DNA of 64,000 bases. Source: IMCC45349 sp047219225. Its GTDB lineage: Bacteria; Bacteroidota; Bacteroidia; Flavobacteriales; Flavobacteriaceae. The position numbers and the translations under genes were made by a program. Shown here one piece after another: positions 1 through 9,303 of the stretch (within the stretch, counting starts at the first letter, position 1; each line of letters opens with the position of its first letter). The notes beneath the pieces are model-generated. The model had not been told where the DNA came from. It ran no database searches and saw only the letters and a program-made list of their open reading frames with translations. The stretch lies in contig NZ_CP178208.1 of NCBI RefSeq assembly GCF_047219225.1, positions 1,922,001 through 1,986,000 of the forward strand, read 5' to 3'.

Positions 1-770
1 TAACCTCTTAAGGTGTCTGTTGTAATTGTACGGTTACGTTCAAGTACCGAAATTTGTTCAGCTACATTACGCAATTGTCTAATATTACCACTCCATCTGT
101 ATTTTTGTAATAATAGAGTAGCGTTATCATCTAGACGAATTGTTGGCATTTTGTATTTAATAGCAAAGTCACTAGCAAACTTTCTAAATAATAAATGAAT
201 ATCGTCTTTACGTTTGCGAAGTGCTGGTAAATGAATTTCTACAGTACTTAATCTGTAATAAAGGTCTTCTCTAAATTTTTCTTTTTGAATGGCTTCAAAC
301 ATATTAACGTTTGTAGCTGCTACAATACGTACATTGGTTTTTTGTACTTTACTAGAGCCAACTTTAATAAATTCACCATTTTCTAAAACACGTAATAAAC
401 GTACTTGAGTTGTTAGTGGTAATTCACCAACTTCATCAAGGAAAATGGTGCCGCCATCAGCCACTTCAAAATAACCTGAACGTGTTTGTGTAGCTCCTGT
501 AAAGGCGCCTTTTTCGTGACCAAACAATTCACTGTCTATCGTTCCTTCTGGTATAGCACCACAATTTACTGCAATATATTTTCCGTGTTTACGATGAGAT
601 AATTGATGAATAATTTTTGGAATACTTTCTTTACCAACACCACTTTCACCAGTTACTAGTACAGAAATATCAGTTGGGGCTACTTGAATGGCTTTTTCAA
701 TAGCACGATTTAAACCAGCATCATTACCAATAATGCCAAAACGTTGTTTTATTGCTTGTACTGATTCCAT
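1..770 (-). CDS. Sigma-54-dependent AAA+ transcriptional activator, partial (3' end outside window)
   Basis: I translated the minus strand from the ATG at 770-768; the frame stays open to the window edge. The protein begins directly with the sigma-54 interaction AAA+ domain, without a receiver or GAF domain. Walker A GESGVGKE lies near residues 41-48 and the sigma-54-contacting GAFTGA loop near residues 88-93, followed by a Walker B-like IFLDEVGELP. This family opens RNAP-sigma54 promoters by ATP hydrolysis. The stop of miaB lies 6 nt upstream of its start, so the two are probably one transcript. The C-terminal DNA-binding helix-turn-helix is not in the window. The assignment to the family is secure; its target genes are unknown. 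Confidence 0.93.
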   Translation of the reverse strand, partial: MESVQAIKQRFGIIGNDAGLNRAIEKAIQVAPTDISVLVTGESGVGKESIPKIIHQLSHRKHGKYIAVNCGAIPEGTIDSELFGHEKGAFTGATQTRSGYFEVADGGTIFLDEVGELPLTTQVRLLRVLENGEFIKVGSSKVQKTNVRIVAATNVNMFEAIQKEKFREDLYYRLSTVEIHLPALRKRKDDIHLLFRKFASDFAIKYKMPTIRLDDNATLLLQKYRWSGNIRQLRNVAEQISVLERNRTITTDTLRG

Positions 771-776
771 GTTTGG

Positions 777-2222
777 TTAATTGTTATCTGAATATCCAAC
801 GGCTTCTCCCATTAAAGTAGCACTTGTACAATCAGTTATTTTTACATTTACAAACTCACCAACTTTATAGTTTTCTTTAGGGAATACTACCATAGTGTTT
901 TGGCTGTTGCGACCAGCCCAATGAGCATCTGAACGTTTTGATGATTTCTCAATTAACACTTCTTCAACTTTTCCAACATGTGCTTGTGTGCGTTCTAAAC
1001 CATGTTTTTGTTGTAATTGAATAATTTCGTTTAATCTGCGCTTTTTTACATCTTCAGGAATATCATCTTCCATTTTACGTCCAGCCATGGTTCCTGGTCT
1101 TTCAGAATAAGCAAACATGAAACCAAAGTCGTATTTTACATATTCCATTAAGCTTAATGTGTCTTGATGGTCTTCTTCAGTTTCTGTAGGGAAACCTGCA
1201 ATCATATCTTGACTAATTGCACAATCTGGAATAATACGTTTTATGTTATCTATCATTTCAAAATACTCTTCACGTGTATGTTGACGGTTCATTTCTTTTA
1301 AAATGCGATTACTACCACTTTGAACAGGTAAGTGAATGTATTTACAAATGTTTTTATGTCTAGCCATGGCTTCAATAACATCCATGGTCATATCTTGTGG
1401 ATTAGATGTAGAGAAGCGAAAACGCATTTTTGGTTGCGCTTTAGCGCATAAATCTAAAAGATTAGCAAAATTAACTGAGGTTGCTTTTTGCATTTCAGAA
1501 GCTTTTTCAAAATCTTTTTTTAGACCACCACCATACCATAGGTAGCTATCTACGTTCTGCCCAAGAAGTGTTACTTCTTTAAAGCCTTTACTCCATAAAT
1601 CGTTAATCTCTTCAATAATACTTTGAGGATTTCTACTGCGCTCACGACCTCTAGTAAAAGGTACTACGCAAAATGTACACATATTGTCGCAACCTCTAGT
1701 AATAGATACAAAAGCAGTAACACCATTACTGTTAAGTCTTACAGGAGCAATGTCGCCATAAGTTTCTTCTTTAGATAAAATTACGTTTACAGCGTCACGA
1801 CCTTCATCAACTTCGGCAATAAGATTAGGAAGGTCTTTATAAGCATCTGGACCTACAACCAAATCAACAATTTTTTCTTCTTCTAAGAATTTGCTTTTTA
1901 AACGTTCTGCCATACAACCTAAAACACCAACCTTCATGCTAGGATTAATCTTTTTTACAGCATTGTACTTTTCTAAACGTTTGCGAACGGTTTGTTCTGC
2001 CTTGTCTCTAATAGAGCATGTGTTTACCAAAACTAAATCGGCATCTTCAAGGTTTTGAGTAGTGTTAAATCCTTCGTTTTGTAAGATTGATGCAACAATT
2101 TCACTATCACTAAAATTCATTTGGCATCCATAACTTTCAATAAAAAGTTTACGTTGGTTGCCTTCTTTTTTATTCATAATAAGGCTTTCACCTTGTTTTT
2201 TCTCGTCTATAATCTTTTCCAT
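777..2222 (-). CDS. miaB: tRNA-2-methylthio-N6-dimethylallyladenosine synthase MiaB
   Basis: Radical-SAM methylthiotransferase that converts i6A37 to ms2i6A37 in tRNAs reading UNN codons. The 481-aa protein has the three domains in order. The N-terminal UPF0004 domain carries cluster cysteines C33, C69 and C103. The radical SAM motif GCDNMCTFC has C178, C182 and C185. A C-terminal TRAM domain covers roughly residues 405-475. Length is normal for the family. The start at 2222 keeps an N-terminal extension ahead of the UPF0004 domain; an alternative ATG lies 15 codons downstream. A promoter matching the Bacteroidota consensus lies just upstream, and the gene is followed at 6 nt by the sigma-54 activator. 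Confidence 0.97.
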   Translation of the reverse strand: MEKIIDEKKQGESLIMNKKEGNQRKLFIESYGCQMNFSDSEIVASILQNEGFNTTQNLEDADLVLVNTCSIRDKAEQTVRKRLEKYNAVKKINPSMKVGVLGCMAERLKSKFLEEEKIVDLVVGPDAYKDLPNLIAEVDEGRDAVNVILSKEETYGDIAPVRLNSNGVTAFVSITRGCDNMCTFCVVPFTRGRERSRNPQSIIEEINDLWSKGFKEVTLLGQNVDSYLWYGGGLKKDFEKASEMQKATSVNFANLLDLCAKAQPKMRFRFSTSNPQDMTMDVIEAMARHKNICKYIHLPVQSGSNRILKEMNRQHTREEYFEMIDNIKRIIPDCAISQDMIAGFPTETEEDHQDTLSLMEYVKYDFGFMFAYSERPGTMAGRKMEDDIPEDVKKRRLNEIIQLQQKHGLERTQAHVGKVEEVLIEKSSKRSDAHWAGRNSQNTMVVFPKENYKVGEFVNVKITDCTSATLMGEAVGYSDNN

Positions 2223-2258
2223 AAGTCGCTTTGAAACCTTTGATGGTCAATAAGTATG

Positions 2259-2291
2259 CAAAGATACAATTAATTTGGGTTTTATGACAAA
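2259..2291 (-). promoter_or_regulatory. Bacteroidota-type promoter of miaB
   Basis: On the minus strand a -33 TTTG (2291-2288), 21 nt, then the -7 element TATCTTTG (2266-2259), matching TTTG-N19-21-TAnnTTTG. It lies about 36 nt upstream of the miaB ATG. Confidence 0.7.
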
Positions 2292-2371
2292 GTGGCAGAT
2301 TAAGATTTTTTGATTTCATAGAATAAACCAGTTTCTTTGAAAGTATATTAATACAACCAAACAAAATTATT

Positions 2372-3154
2372 ATGAATACACTTAGTTCAATTAAAGAAAA
2401 AGTGGCGCGTTCTAAAGACTTAGATTTTGGAACAATTTTTAGCGAATCAATAGAGCTTTTTAAAAAGACATGGCTTCAAGGTTTTTTATTGCAAATATTT
2501 ACCATTGTTGTGATGTTACCTCTTATAATTGTGCTCTATATTCCATTGATAGGTTTAGTTATAGCTCAAGCTGAAGGAGGTTATGGTGATCCAGATGCTT
2601 TTAGTGGCTTTTTTGCAGGAATGTCTTTGTTGTACATATTATTTGTCTTTGTTGGAATTTTTGTGTTAGGAGCTGTTTCGGTAGCGCTAAATGCAGCTTT
2701 TTTTAGAATGATGCATAAATTAGACGATAATCAACAGGTGTCAACTTCAGATTTTTTCTATTTCTTAAAAGGAAAACACTTAAGTAAGTTGATGTTGCTT
2801 ATGATAATTTCAACGTTAATAGCTATACCAGCTGCTTTATTGTGCTATATTCCTTTAATATATGTAATTGTACCAATGTCATATTTTTCATTGGTTTTTG
2901 CTTTTAATCCGGAACTAAGCGTGGGAGATATTGTGAGTGCAAGTTTTAGTATTGGTAATAAAAAGTGGTTGATTTCTTTTGGGTTAGTTATTGTAGCTTC
3001 TTTACTTTCTCAAATAGTTGGAGCTTTATTATGTGGTATTGGTGTTTTATTTACAGCTACATTTGTTTATCATCCAACATATTTAATATATAAAAATGTG
3101 ATTGGTTTTGAAGAGGGTAGTGAAATTGCTCAAATAGGAACTTCTAACGAATAA
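2372..3154 (+). CDS. Polytopic membrane protein, paralogue of the next gene
   Basis: The 260-aa protein has a short polar N-terminus ending in a DLDFGTIFSESIELFKKTW segment, then several hydrophobic segments at about residues 33-65, 85-115, 138-185 and 198-245. The first amphipathic block and the C-terminal IGxEEGSEIAQIGTS pattern recur in the next gene, so the pair arose by tandem duplication. The gap between them is 10 nt, consistent with co-transcription. The family is common in Flavobacteriia and has no assigned function that I can defend. Confidence 0.75.
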   Translation: MNTLSSIKEKVARSKDLDFGTIFSESIELFKKTWLQGFLLQIFTIVVMLPLIIVLYIPLIGLVIAQAEGGYGDPDAFSGFFAGMSLLYILFVFVGIFVLGAVSVALNAAFFRMMHKLDDNQQVSTSDFFYFLKGKHLSKLMLLMIISTLIAIPAALLCYIPLIYVIVPMSYFSLVFAFNPELSVGDIVSASFSIGNKKWLISFGLVIVASLLSQIVGALLCGIGVLFTATFVYHPTYLIYKNVIGFEEGSEIAQIGTSNE

Positions 3155-3164
3155 GAAATAGCGA

Positions 3165-3926
3165 ATGGCAACTTTTGAAGATGTAAAAAGAAAAATAGAA
3201 ATTAACAAAGAAGTTAGTTTTGGTGATGTTTTAGATAATTGTTTTACCTTATTTAAAAAGATTTGGTTAAAAGGTTTTGTGGTCATAATTATTATTATGG
3301 CTATAGCTTTTTTAATGAATTTACTATTTACTGCAATTGGTTTAGGGACAGATTCAAACGTTTTTCTTTTGGATGGGGATTTTGATTTTTATTCAGTGTA
3401 TTCAACGCAAATATTATATGGTTTTCCACAGACTATAATAATGAGTACTATTACAATTGGCTTATTGGCAGGATTTTATAAAATATGTAAGGAAGAGGAT
3501 GTAAATAATAATCAAATAGATCATTTCTTCCACTATTTTAAGTCTGAGTGTTTTTCTAAGCTTTTTATGTTAGGTATTATTTATTCTGCAATAGCTTTAG
3601 TCGCACAGTTAATGTTTATGATACCATATATATATGCATATGTACCACTTGCTTATTTTTCTATAGTTTTTTCAAATAATCCAGATTTAAGTGAAATGGA
3701 AATAGTAAAGCTTAGTTTTAATATTGGTACAAAAAAATGGTTAGTATCTTTTGGTTTGTTGTTTGTATGTGCAATAATAGGAATGTTAGGGATAATAGGT
3801 TGTGGTATAGGTCTTTTGTTTACAATTTCAATTGCATATTTGCCAGTTTACTTTATATATAAGGAAGTAGTTGGATTTGATGATTTAACAGAGATTGACC
3901 AAATAGGAACTAGTCAAATGGATTAA
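3165..3926 (+). CDS. Polytopic membrane protein, tandem paralogue
   Basis: The 253-aa protein shares its layout with the gene before it: an N-terminal EVSFGDVLDNCFTLFKKIW segment, hydrophobic segments at about residues 38-62, 82-105, 130-165 and 190-225, and a closing DDLTEIDQIGTSQ tail that mirrors the paralogue. The two have diverged strongly inside the membrane segments. It starts 10 nt after the stop of the first gene and ends 20 nt before a strong terminator, so the pair forms a two-gene unit. Function unknown. Confidence 0.75.
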   Translation: MATFEDVKRKIEINKEVSFGDVLDNCFTLFKKIWLKGFVVIIIIMAIAFLMNLLFTAIGLGTDSNVFLLDGDFDFYSVYSTQILYGFPQTIIMSTITIGLLAGFYKICKEEDVNNNQIDHFFHYFKSECFSKLFMLGIIYSAIALVAQLMFMIPYIYAYVPLAYFSIVFSNNPDLSEMEIVKLSFNIGTKKWLVSFGLLFVCAIIGMLGIIGCGIGLLFTISIAYLPVYFIYKEVVGFDDLTEIDQIGTSQMD

Positions 3927-3945
3927 ATTTTCTTTAAATATTATG

Positions 3946-3976
3946 TTAAAAGCCTGCGTTTAGCAGGCTTTTTTAT
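3946..3976 (+). terminator. Rho-independent terminator of the membrane-protein pair
   Basis: Perfect stem AAAGCCTGC / GCAGGCTTT with a five-base loop and a T-run, 20 nt after the stop of the second paralogue. Confidence 0.88.
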
Positions 3977-3997
3977 GCGTTTTATCTAGCTTAAAAA

Positions 3998-4027
3998 TTT
4001 GCGAATAAAAAAAATCATATACATTTG
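3998..4027 (+). promoter_or_regulatory. Promoter of topA
   Basis: TTTG at 3998-4001, 18 nt, then TACATTTG at 4020-4027, an exact TAnnTTTG -7 element. The ATG of topA follows 20 nt later. Confidence 0.75.
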
Positions 4028-4047
4028 TACCTCTTAAAAAACAAAAT

Positions 4048-6537
4048 ATGGCTAAGAATTTAGTGATTGTTGAGTCACCTGCTAAGGCAAAAACTATTGA
4101 AAAATTTCTCGGAAAAGACTTTAAAGTTGAATCTAGTTTTGGACATATAGCAGATTTACCTTCAAAGGAGTTGGGAGTTGATGTTGATGGAGATTTTAAG
4201 CCAAAGTATCAAGTCTCTAAAGATAAAAAAGCAGTAGTTAAAAAACTAAAAGATTTAGCAAAGAAAGCTGAGTTGGTTTGGTTGGCTAGTGATGAGGATC
4301 GTGAGGGAGAAGCTATTGCGTGGCATTTAGCAGAGACATTAAAACTTGATAAAGAAAAGACAAGAAGGATTGTTTTTCATGAAATCACAAAGTCTGCAAT
4401 TAAGAAAGCAGTAGAGAATCCAAGAGGAATTGATTATAATCTTGTAGATGCACAACAGGCAAGACGTGTGTTAGATAGAATTGTAGGTTATGAGTTGTCG
4501 CCTGTATTATGGAGAAAAGTAAAAGGAGGTTTATCGGCTGGTAGAGTACAGTCTGTGTCAGTAAGACTTATAGTAGAAAGAGAAAGAGAAATTCAATCTT
4601 TCACTCCAGAAGCTTCATATAGAATAGATGCTGAATTCAAAACCGAAAAAGGACAAGTTTTTAAAGCGAAGCTGCCTAAGACATTTGCTTCAAAAGAAGA
4701 GGCTCAAAAGTTTTTAGAGTCAAATATTTCTGCTGATTTTAGTGTTGCAGATCTTCAGAAAAAACCAGCAAAAAAATCACCTGCTGCACCTTTTACAACT
4801 TCAACACTTCAACAGGAGGCTTCTCGTAAGTTGTATTTTTCAGTAAGTAAAACAATGACCATGGCACAGCGCTTGTATGAAGCTGGTTTGATTACTTATA
4901 TGAGAACAGATAGTGTAAACTTATCTGATGAAGCTAGAAGTGCAGCTGAGGAAGAAATTAAGAAAGCTTACGGTTCAAACTATAGTAAACCTAGAAATTA
5001 TAAAGGAAAATCAAAAGGAGCTCAAGAAGCGCATGAGGCAATTAGACCAACCGATTTTTCAAGACATTCTGTGGCTGTAGATAGAGATCAAGCACGTTTG
5101 TATGAGCTTATTTGGAAAAGAGCAATTGCATCTCAAATGAGTGAAGCTCAGTTAGAGCGAACTAATGTTAAGGTGAAAGCGTCAACACATAATGATACAT
5201 TTAGTGCTAACGGAGAGGTAATAAAGTTTGACGGATTTTTAAAAGTGTACTTAGAAGGTACTGACGAAGAAAATTTAGAGCAAGAAGGAATGTTACCTGC
5301 GTTAGAGGTTAATGAAACTTTGCTTAATAATTATATTACTGCAACCGAACGTTATTCAAGACCACCTTATAGATTTACTGAAGCATCTTTAGTGAAAAAA
5401 TTAGAAGAGTTAGGTATTGGTAGACCATCTACTTATGCGCCAACAATTTCTACAATTCAAAATAGAGGTTATATAGAAAAAGGTACTGTTGAAGGAGTAG
5501 AGCGTAACTATTCGCAATTAACTTTAAGTAATGGTGCTGTAAATGATAAACTATTGACAGAAAAAGTAGGTTCAGATAAAGGTAAGTTAGTGCCAACAGA
5601 TATTGGTATGATTGTAACCGACTTTTTAGTAAATCATTTTGAAGCAATTTTAGACTATAATTTTACAGCTAAGGTTGAAGAAGATTTCGATGATATTGCT
5701 GAAGGTAAAGAAGATTGGACTAAAATGATGAAAGACTTCTATAAAGGATTCCATCCACAAGTAGAAGATGTGAAGCAAAATGCCGAAAGAGAATCTGGTG
5801 AGCGTATTTTAGGTACAGACCCTAAAACAGGAAGACAAGTAAGTGTTAGGTTAGGTAAGTTTGGACCAATGGTGCAAATAGGAACTGTTGATGATGAAGA
5901 GAAACCTTTATTTGCTAGTTTGTCTCCAGACCAACAGCTAACAGCAATTACTTATGAGGAAGCAATGGACTTATTTCAACTTCCTAAAGATCTTGGTGTT
6001 TACCAAGGTGAAGATATAGTAGTTAATAATGGACGTTTTGGGCCATATGTTAAGTTTGGAAAAAAATACGTGTCATTACCAAAGGGTAAAGATCCTTTAA
6101 CTGTAGAGTTAGAGGATGCAATTATTCTTATTAAAGAAAAAGAAAAAGCTGATGCGCCTATTTATGAATATCAAGGGTTGCCAGTTCAAAAAGGAAAAGG
6201 ACGTTTTGGACCATTTATAAAATGGAACAATATGTTTATTAATGTAAATAAAAAATACGACTGGGATAATTTATCTGATAATGATATTATCACTTTAATT
6301 GAAGATAAAATTCAAAAAGAAAAAGATAAACTAATCCATGTTTGGGAAGAAGAAGGTATTCGTGTTGAAAAAGCGCGTTGGGGACGACACAATATTATTA
6401 AGGGGAAAACAAAAATAGAACTTCCTAAAACAGTTGACGTATCAAAATTTACTTTAGAAGAAGTGCAGGCAATAATAGAAAAGAATGCACCAAAGAAAAA
6501 AACTACCAAAAGAAAAACCACAGCAAAAAAGAAATAA
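4048..6537 (+). CDS. topA: DNA topoisomerase I
   Basis: Type IA topoisomerase that relaxes negative supercoils. The 829-aa protein opens with the Toprim domain (VIVESPAKAKTIEKFLG) and the acidic SDEDREGEAIAWHL motif. The active-site tyrosine is Y284 in the GLITYMRTDS motif. The C-terminus has no Cys4 zinc fingers. It carries repeated GRFGPYVKFGKKYVSLP-type C-terminal repeats and a Lys/Thr-rich tail (KKKTTKRKTTAKKK), as is usual in Bacteroidota. The next gene starts 3 nt after its stop, implying co-transcription. Confidence 0.98.
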   Translation: MAKNLVIVESPAKAKTIEKFLGKDFKVESSFGHIADLPSKELGVDVDGDFKPKYQVSKDKKAVVKKLKDLAKKAELVWLASDEDREGEAIAWHLAETLKLDKEKTRRIVFHEITKSAIKKAVENPRGIDYNLVDAQQARRVLDRIVGYELSPVLWRKVKGGLSAGRVQSVSVRLIVEREREIQSFTPEASYRIDAEFKTEKGQVFKAKLPKTFASKEEAQKFLESNISADFSVADLQKKPAKKSPAAPFTTSTLQQEASRKLYFSVSKTMTMAQRLYEAGLITYMRTDSVNLSDEARSAAEEEIKKAYGSNYSKPRNYKGKSKGAQEAHEAIRPTDFSRHSVAVDRDQARLYELIWKRAIASQMSEAQLERTNVKVKASTHNDTFSANGEVIKFDGFLKVYLEGTDEENLEQEGMLPALEVNETLLNNYITATERYSRPPYRFTEASLVKKLEELGIGRPSTYAPTISTIQNRGYIEKGTVEGVERNYSQLTLSNGAVNDKLLTEKVGSDKGKLVPTDIGMIVTDFLVNHFEAILDYNFTAKVEEDFDDIAEGKEDWTKMMKDFYKGFHPQVEDVKQNAERESGERILGTDPKTGRQVSVRLGKFGPMVQIGTVDDEEKPLFASLSPDQQLTAITYEEAMDLFQLPKDLGVYQGEDIVVNNGRFGPYVKFGKKYVSLPKGKDPLTVELEDAIILIKEKEKADAPIYEYQGLPVQKGKGRFGPFIKWNNMFINVNKKYDWDNLSDNDIITLIEDKIQKEKDKLIHVWEEEGIRVEKARWGRHNIIKGKTKIELPKTVDVSKFTLEEVQAIIEKNAPKKKTTKRKTTAKKK

Positions 6538-6540
6538 CTT

Positions 6541-7707
6541 ATGAATTTCAACTTTCTTTCTCCAGTTCAGGACTTAGTATTAGCGCATAATCAATTATTG
6601 TCTAACCAAGTTCTAGGCAGAAAGTTAAAGATACATTCCGCTCAGCATGGTATTCCAGATTTAGACGATGTTCAAATTGCTGTTATTGGCGTTTTAGAGA
6701 ATAGAAATGACGTCAATTATATTGGTGAAGAATTTCAGTTAAGTGAAATTAGAAAAGCCTTATATGGACTTTTTCCTGGTAATTGGTACTTAAATATTGC
6801 TGATTTAGGAGATATTAAAAAAGGAAATACTGTAGAGGACACCTATTTTGCTTTGCGCACTACAGTTTCAGAGTTATTAGAAAAAAAAATTATACCAGTT
6901 ATAATTGGAGGTAGTCAAGATTTAACTTTTCCTGTTTATCGTGCTTACGATGAGTTAGCTCCAATGGTAAATATTGTAAATGTCGATAAAAGCTTCGATT
7001 TAGGAGATTCTTCCAAACCAATAAAGAATAATAGCTTTTTAGGAAAAGTAATTTTAGAAGAGCCATATAACTTATTTAACTACGCTACTATAGGGTATCA
7101 AACTTATTTTAACTCTCAAGAAGAAATAGATTTGATGGATAAATTGCATTTTGAGGCTTATAGACTTGGAGAAATCATAAATAATATTAGTTTTGTGGAG
7201 CCGATTATGAGAGATGCGAATATTGTAAGTATAGACTTGCAAAGCGTAAGGTCTTCAGAGTTAAGTACTAAGCAGAAATATTCGCCAAATGGGTTCGATG
7301 GAAGAGAGATTTGTGCTATTTCTAGATATGCAGGAATTAGCAATAAAGTAAGCTCTTTTGGTCTTTTTGAATACAAACCTTCAAAAGATGACGAAGCTAC
7401 CTCAATGTTAATGGCTCAAGTTATTTGGTATTTTATAGAAGGTGTTAACTGTAGAGTTAAAGATGATGATTTTGCAGATGATAGAAATTACAAAAAATAT
7501 ATTGTTTTAGTAGATGATGATGAGTTAACATTTTACAAGAGTAATAAAACAGGGCGTTGGTGGGTAGAAATACCTTTTTTACCAAATGTTAATAATAAAT
7601 TAAAACGTCACACGTTATTACCTTGCATGCATGAAGATTATTTATCTGCATGCAATGGAAAGATACCAGAAAGATGGTATAAAGCCTATAAAAAGAATAG
7701 TCTTTAA
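6541..7707 (+). CDS. Arginase/formimidoylglutamase-fold protein with degenerate metal site
   Basis: The 388-aa protein aligns by eye with the ureohydrolase family, but the Mn-binding motifs are broken. GGxHD is GGSQD (residues 123-127). DAHxD is DKSFD (149-153). The SxDxDxxDP motif is SIDLQSVRS. At least three metal ligands are therefore missing, and hydrolysis of a guanidino substrate is unlikely. It sits between topA (3 nt upstream) and gldK, an arrangement I associate with Flavobacteriia, where it is usually labelled formimidoylglutamase. A structural or regulatory role is possible. The fold assignment is more certain than any activity. Confidence 0.8.
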   Translation: MNFNFLSPVQDLVLAHNQLLSNQVLGRKLKIHSAQHGIPDLDDVQIAVIGVLENRNDVNYIGEEFQLSEIRKALYGLFPGNWYLNIADLGDIKKGNTVEDTYFALRTTVSELLEKKIIPVIIGGSQDLTFPVYRAYDELAPMVNIVNVDKSFDLGDSSKPIKNNSFLGKVILEEPYNLFNYATIGYQTYFNSQEEIDLMDKLHFEAYRLGEIINNISFVEPIMRDANIVSIDLQSVRSSELSTKQKYSPNGFDGREICAISRYAGISNKVSSFGLFEYKPSKDDEATSMLMAQVIWYFIEGVNCRVKDDDFADDRNYKKYIVLVDDDELTFYKSNKTGRWWVEIPFLPNVNNKLKRHTLLPCMHEDYLSACNGKIPERWYKAYKKNSL

Positions 7708-7786
7708 AGAAAATGCAAATTGTTTAGTTAAAGTATCGATGAAATGCATTTTTTTTAGATAAAATGCAATTTTTTTAAATAAAAAG

Positions 7787-7817
7787 TTGTTTTTTTAGAA
7801 ATATATAAATAAGTTTA
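7787..7817 (+). promoter_or_regulatory. Candidate promoter of the gldKLMN operon
   Basis: TTG at 7787-7789, 20 nt, then TAAGTTTA at 7810-7817 (one mismatch to TAnnTTTG). The leader before it contains three AAATGCA-T-run repeats between 7714 and 7775. Confidence 0.5.
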
Positions 7818-7853
7818 CGCCTCAAATTTTAAAGGCAAAATAATTAACCCTAT

Positions 7854-9245
7854 ATGAAGAAGTTAGTATTATTAACCGCAGTTTTAGCTATGTTGACCAG
7901 TTGTGGATCTGGAGATAGAGGAGAATTGGTTGGAGTTAAAGGTAAAAAATGGCATCCTGAGAAGCCTTATGGTATGACGCTTGTACCAGGTGGAGCCTTT
8001 ATTATGGGTAAATCAGATGATGACCTTGCAGGTGTTAAAGATGCACCAACTAAAACAGTTACTGTTAGATCATTTTATATGGATGAAACAGAAATTACAA
8101 ACAGCGAATATCGTCAGTTTGTAAACTGGGTTAGAGATTCTATAATTAGAACTAAATTAGCTATTCTAGCTGATGAGACTGGAAAAAATCCAACAGACGA
8201 TCCAGATGGTATAGGTCAATTCGCATTTAAAGGAGCAGATACTACAGATATGAGTGTATATGAAAAATATATGCTTGATAACTATAGTGGTTTAGGAGAT
8301 ACTGGTTACGAAGGTTATAAATTAAACCACGATGTAGATTTAATTTTTGATACTGAAGAATATCCAGATGCTGAATATGCTGAGGTTATGGATACAATGT
8401 ACTTACCATTAGAAGAATCTTACAATGGACAACGTACTTGGGATGTTTCAAAATTTGAATTTGAGTATACTTATATGGACATTAAAACTGCAGCTAAGTA
8501 TAAAGAGCTTAGACGTAGTGATGTAATTATTAAAGAAAAAGTTCCTGTATATCCTGATACTACAGTTTGGATTAGAGATTTCTCTTATTCTTATAATGAG
8601 CCAATGCATAATGACTATTTCTGGCACGATGCTTATGGCGATTATCCTGTAGTAGGAGTTAGCTGGAAACAAGCTAGAGCATTTTGTCAATGGAGAACAT
8701 TGAATAAAAATACTTACCAAAAATCTAGAAAAAGACAATTTGTAAACGGATTTAGATTACCATCTGAAGGAGAGTGGGAATACGCTGCAAGAGGAGGTCT
8801 GCAAGGAGCAACGTTCCCTTGGGGTGGGCCATATGCTAAAAATGACAGAGGTTGTTTTATGGCAAACTTTAAACCTTTAAGAGGTGATTATGCTGCTGAT
8901 CAAGCTTTATATACTGTTGAAGCGGATGCTTACGAGCCTAACGATTATAACTTATATAATATGGCAGGTAACGTTTCAGAATGGGTAATGTCATCTTACG
9001 ATCCTTCTTCTTACGAATACTCTTCTACAATTAACCCTAATGTTAATGACGAAGAAAATGAACGTAAAGTTGTAAGAGGTGGTTCTTGGAAAGATGTTGC
9101 ATACTTCTTACAAGTAAGTTCTAGAGATTACGAATACGCTGATTCTGCAAGAAGTTATATTGGTTTCCGAACTGTTCAAGATTACATGGGAACTGAAGTT
9201 ACAGCAAACGCTGCAACAAATAGCAAGAAAATCAGAAGAAGATAA
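7854..9245 (+). CDS. gldK: Gliding motility / T9SS lipoprotein GldK
   Basis: Outer-membrane lipoprotein that forms the periplasmic ring of the type IX secretion system with GldN. The 463-aa protein has a lipobox ending in LTSC with C17 as the lipidated residue. A formylglycine-generating-enzyme-like (FGE-sulfatase) domain follows, with its GMTLVPGGAFIMG opening, GFRLPSEGEWEYAARGG core, NMAGNVSEWV and VVRGGSW motifs. It heads the conserved gldK-gldL-gldM-gldN cluster. Confidence 0.97.
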   Translation: MKKLVLLTAVLAMLTSCGSGDRGELVGVKGKKWHPEKPYGMTLVPGGAFIMGKSDDDLAGVKDAPTKTVTVRSFYMDETEITNSEYRQFVNWVRDSIIRTKLAILADETGKNPTDDPDGIGQFAFKGADTTDMSVYEKYMLDNYSGLGDTGYEGYKLNHDVDLIFDTEEYPDAEYAEVMDTMYLPLEESYNGQRTWDVSKFEFEYTYMDIKTAAKYKELRRSDVIIKEKVPVYPDTTVWIRDFSYSYNEPMHNDYFWHDAYGDYPVVGVSWKQARAFCQWRTLNKNTYQKSRKRQFVNGFRLPSEGEWEYAARGGLQGATFPWGGPYAKNDRGCFMANFKPLRGDYAADQALYTVEADAYEPNDYNLYNMAGNVSEWVMSSYDPSSYEYSSTINPNVNDEENERKVVRGGSWKDVAYFLQVSSRDYEYADSARSYIGFRTVQDYMGTEVTANAATNSKKIRRR

Positions 9246-9303
9246 AAAACAAAAACAAACTAAAAACAAAATATATTTAACTTAACTAAAAACACAATTT
9301 ATT

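Noticed and set aside
13..198. Small plus-strand ORF at the window start
   Set aside because: It lies antisense to the sigma-54 activator, which has clear AAA+ motifs in the other strand.
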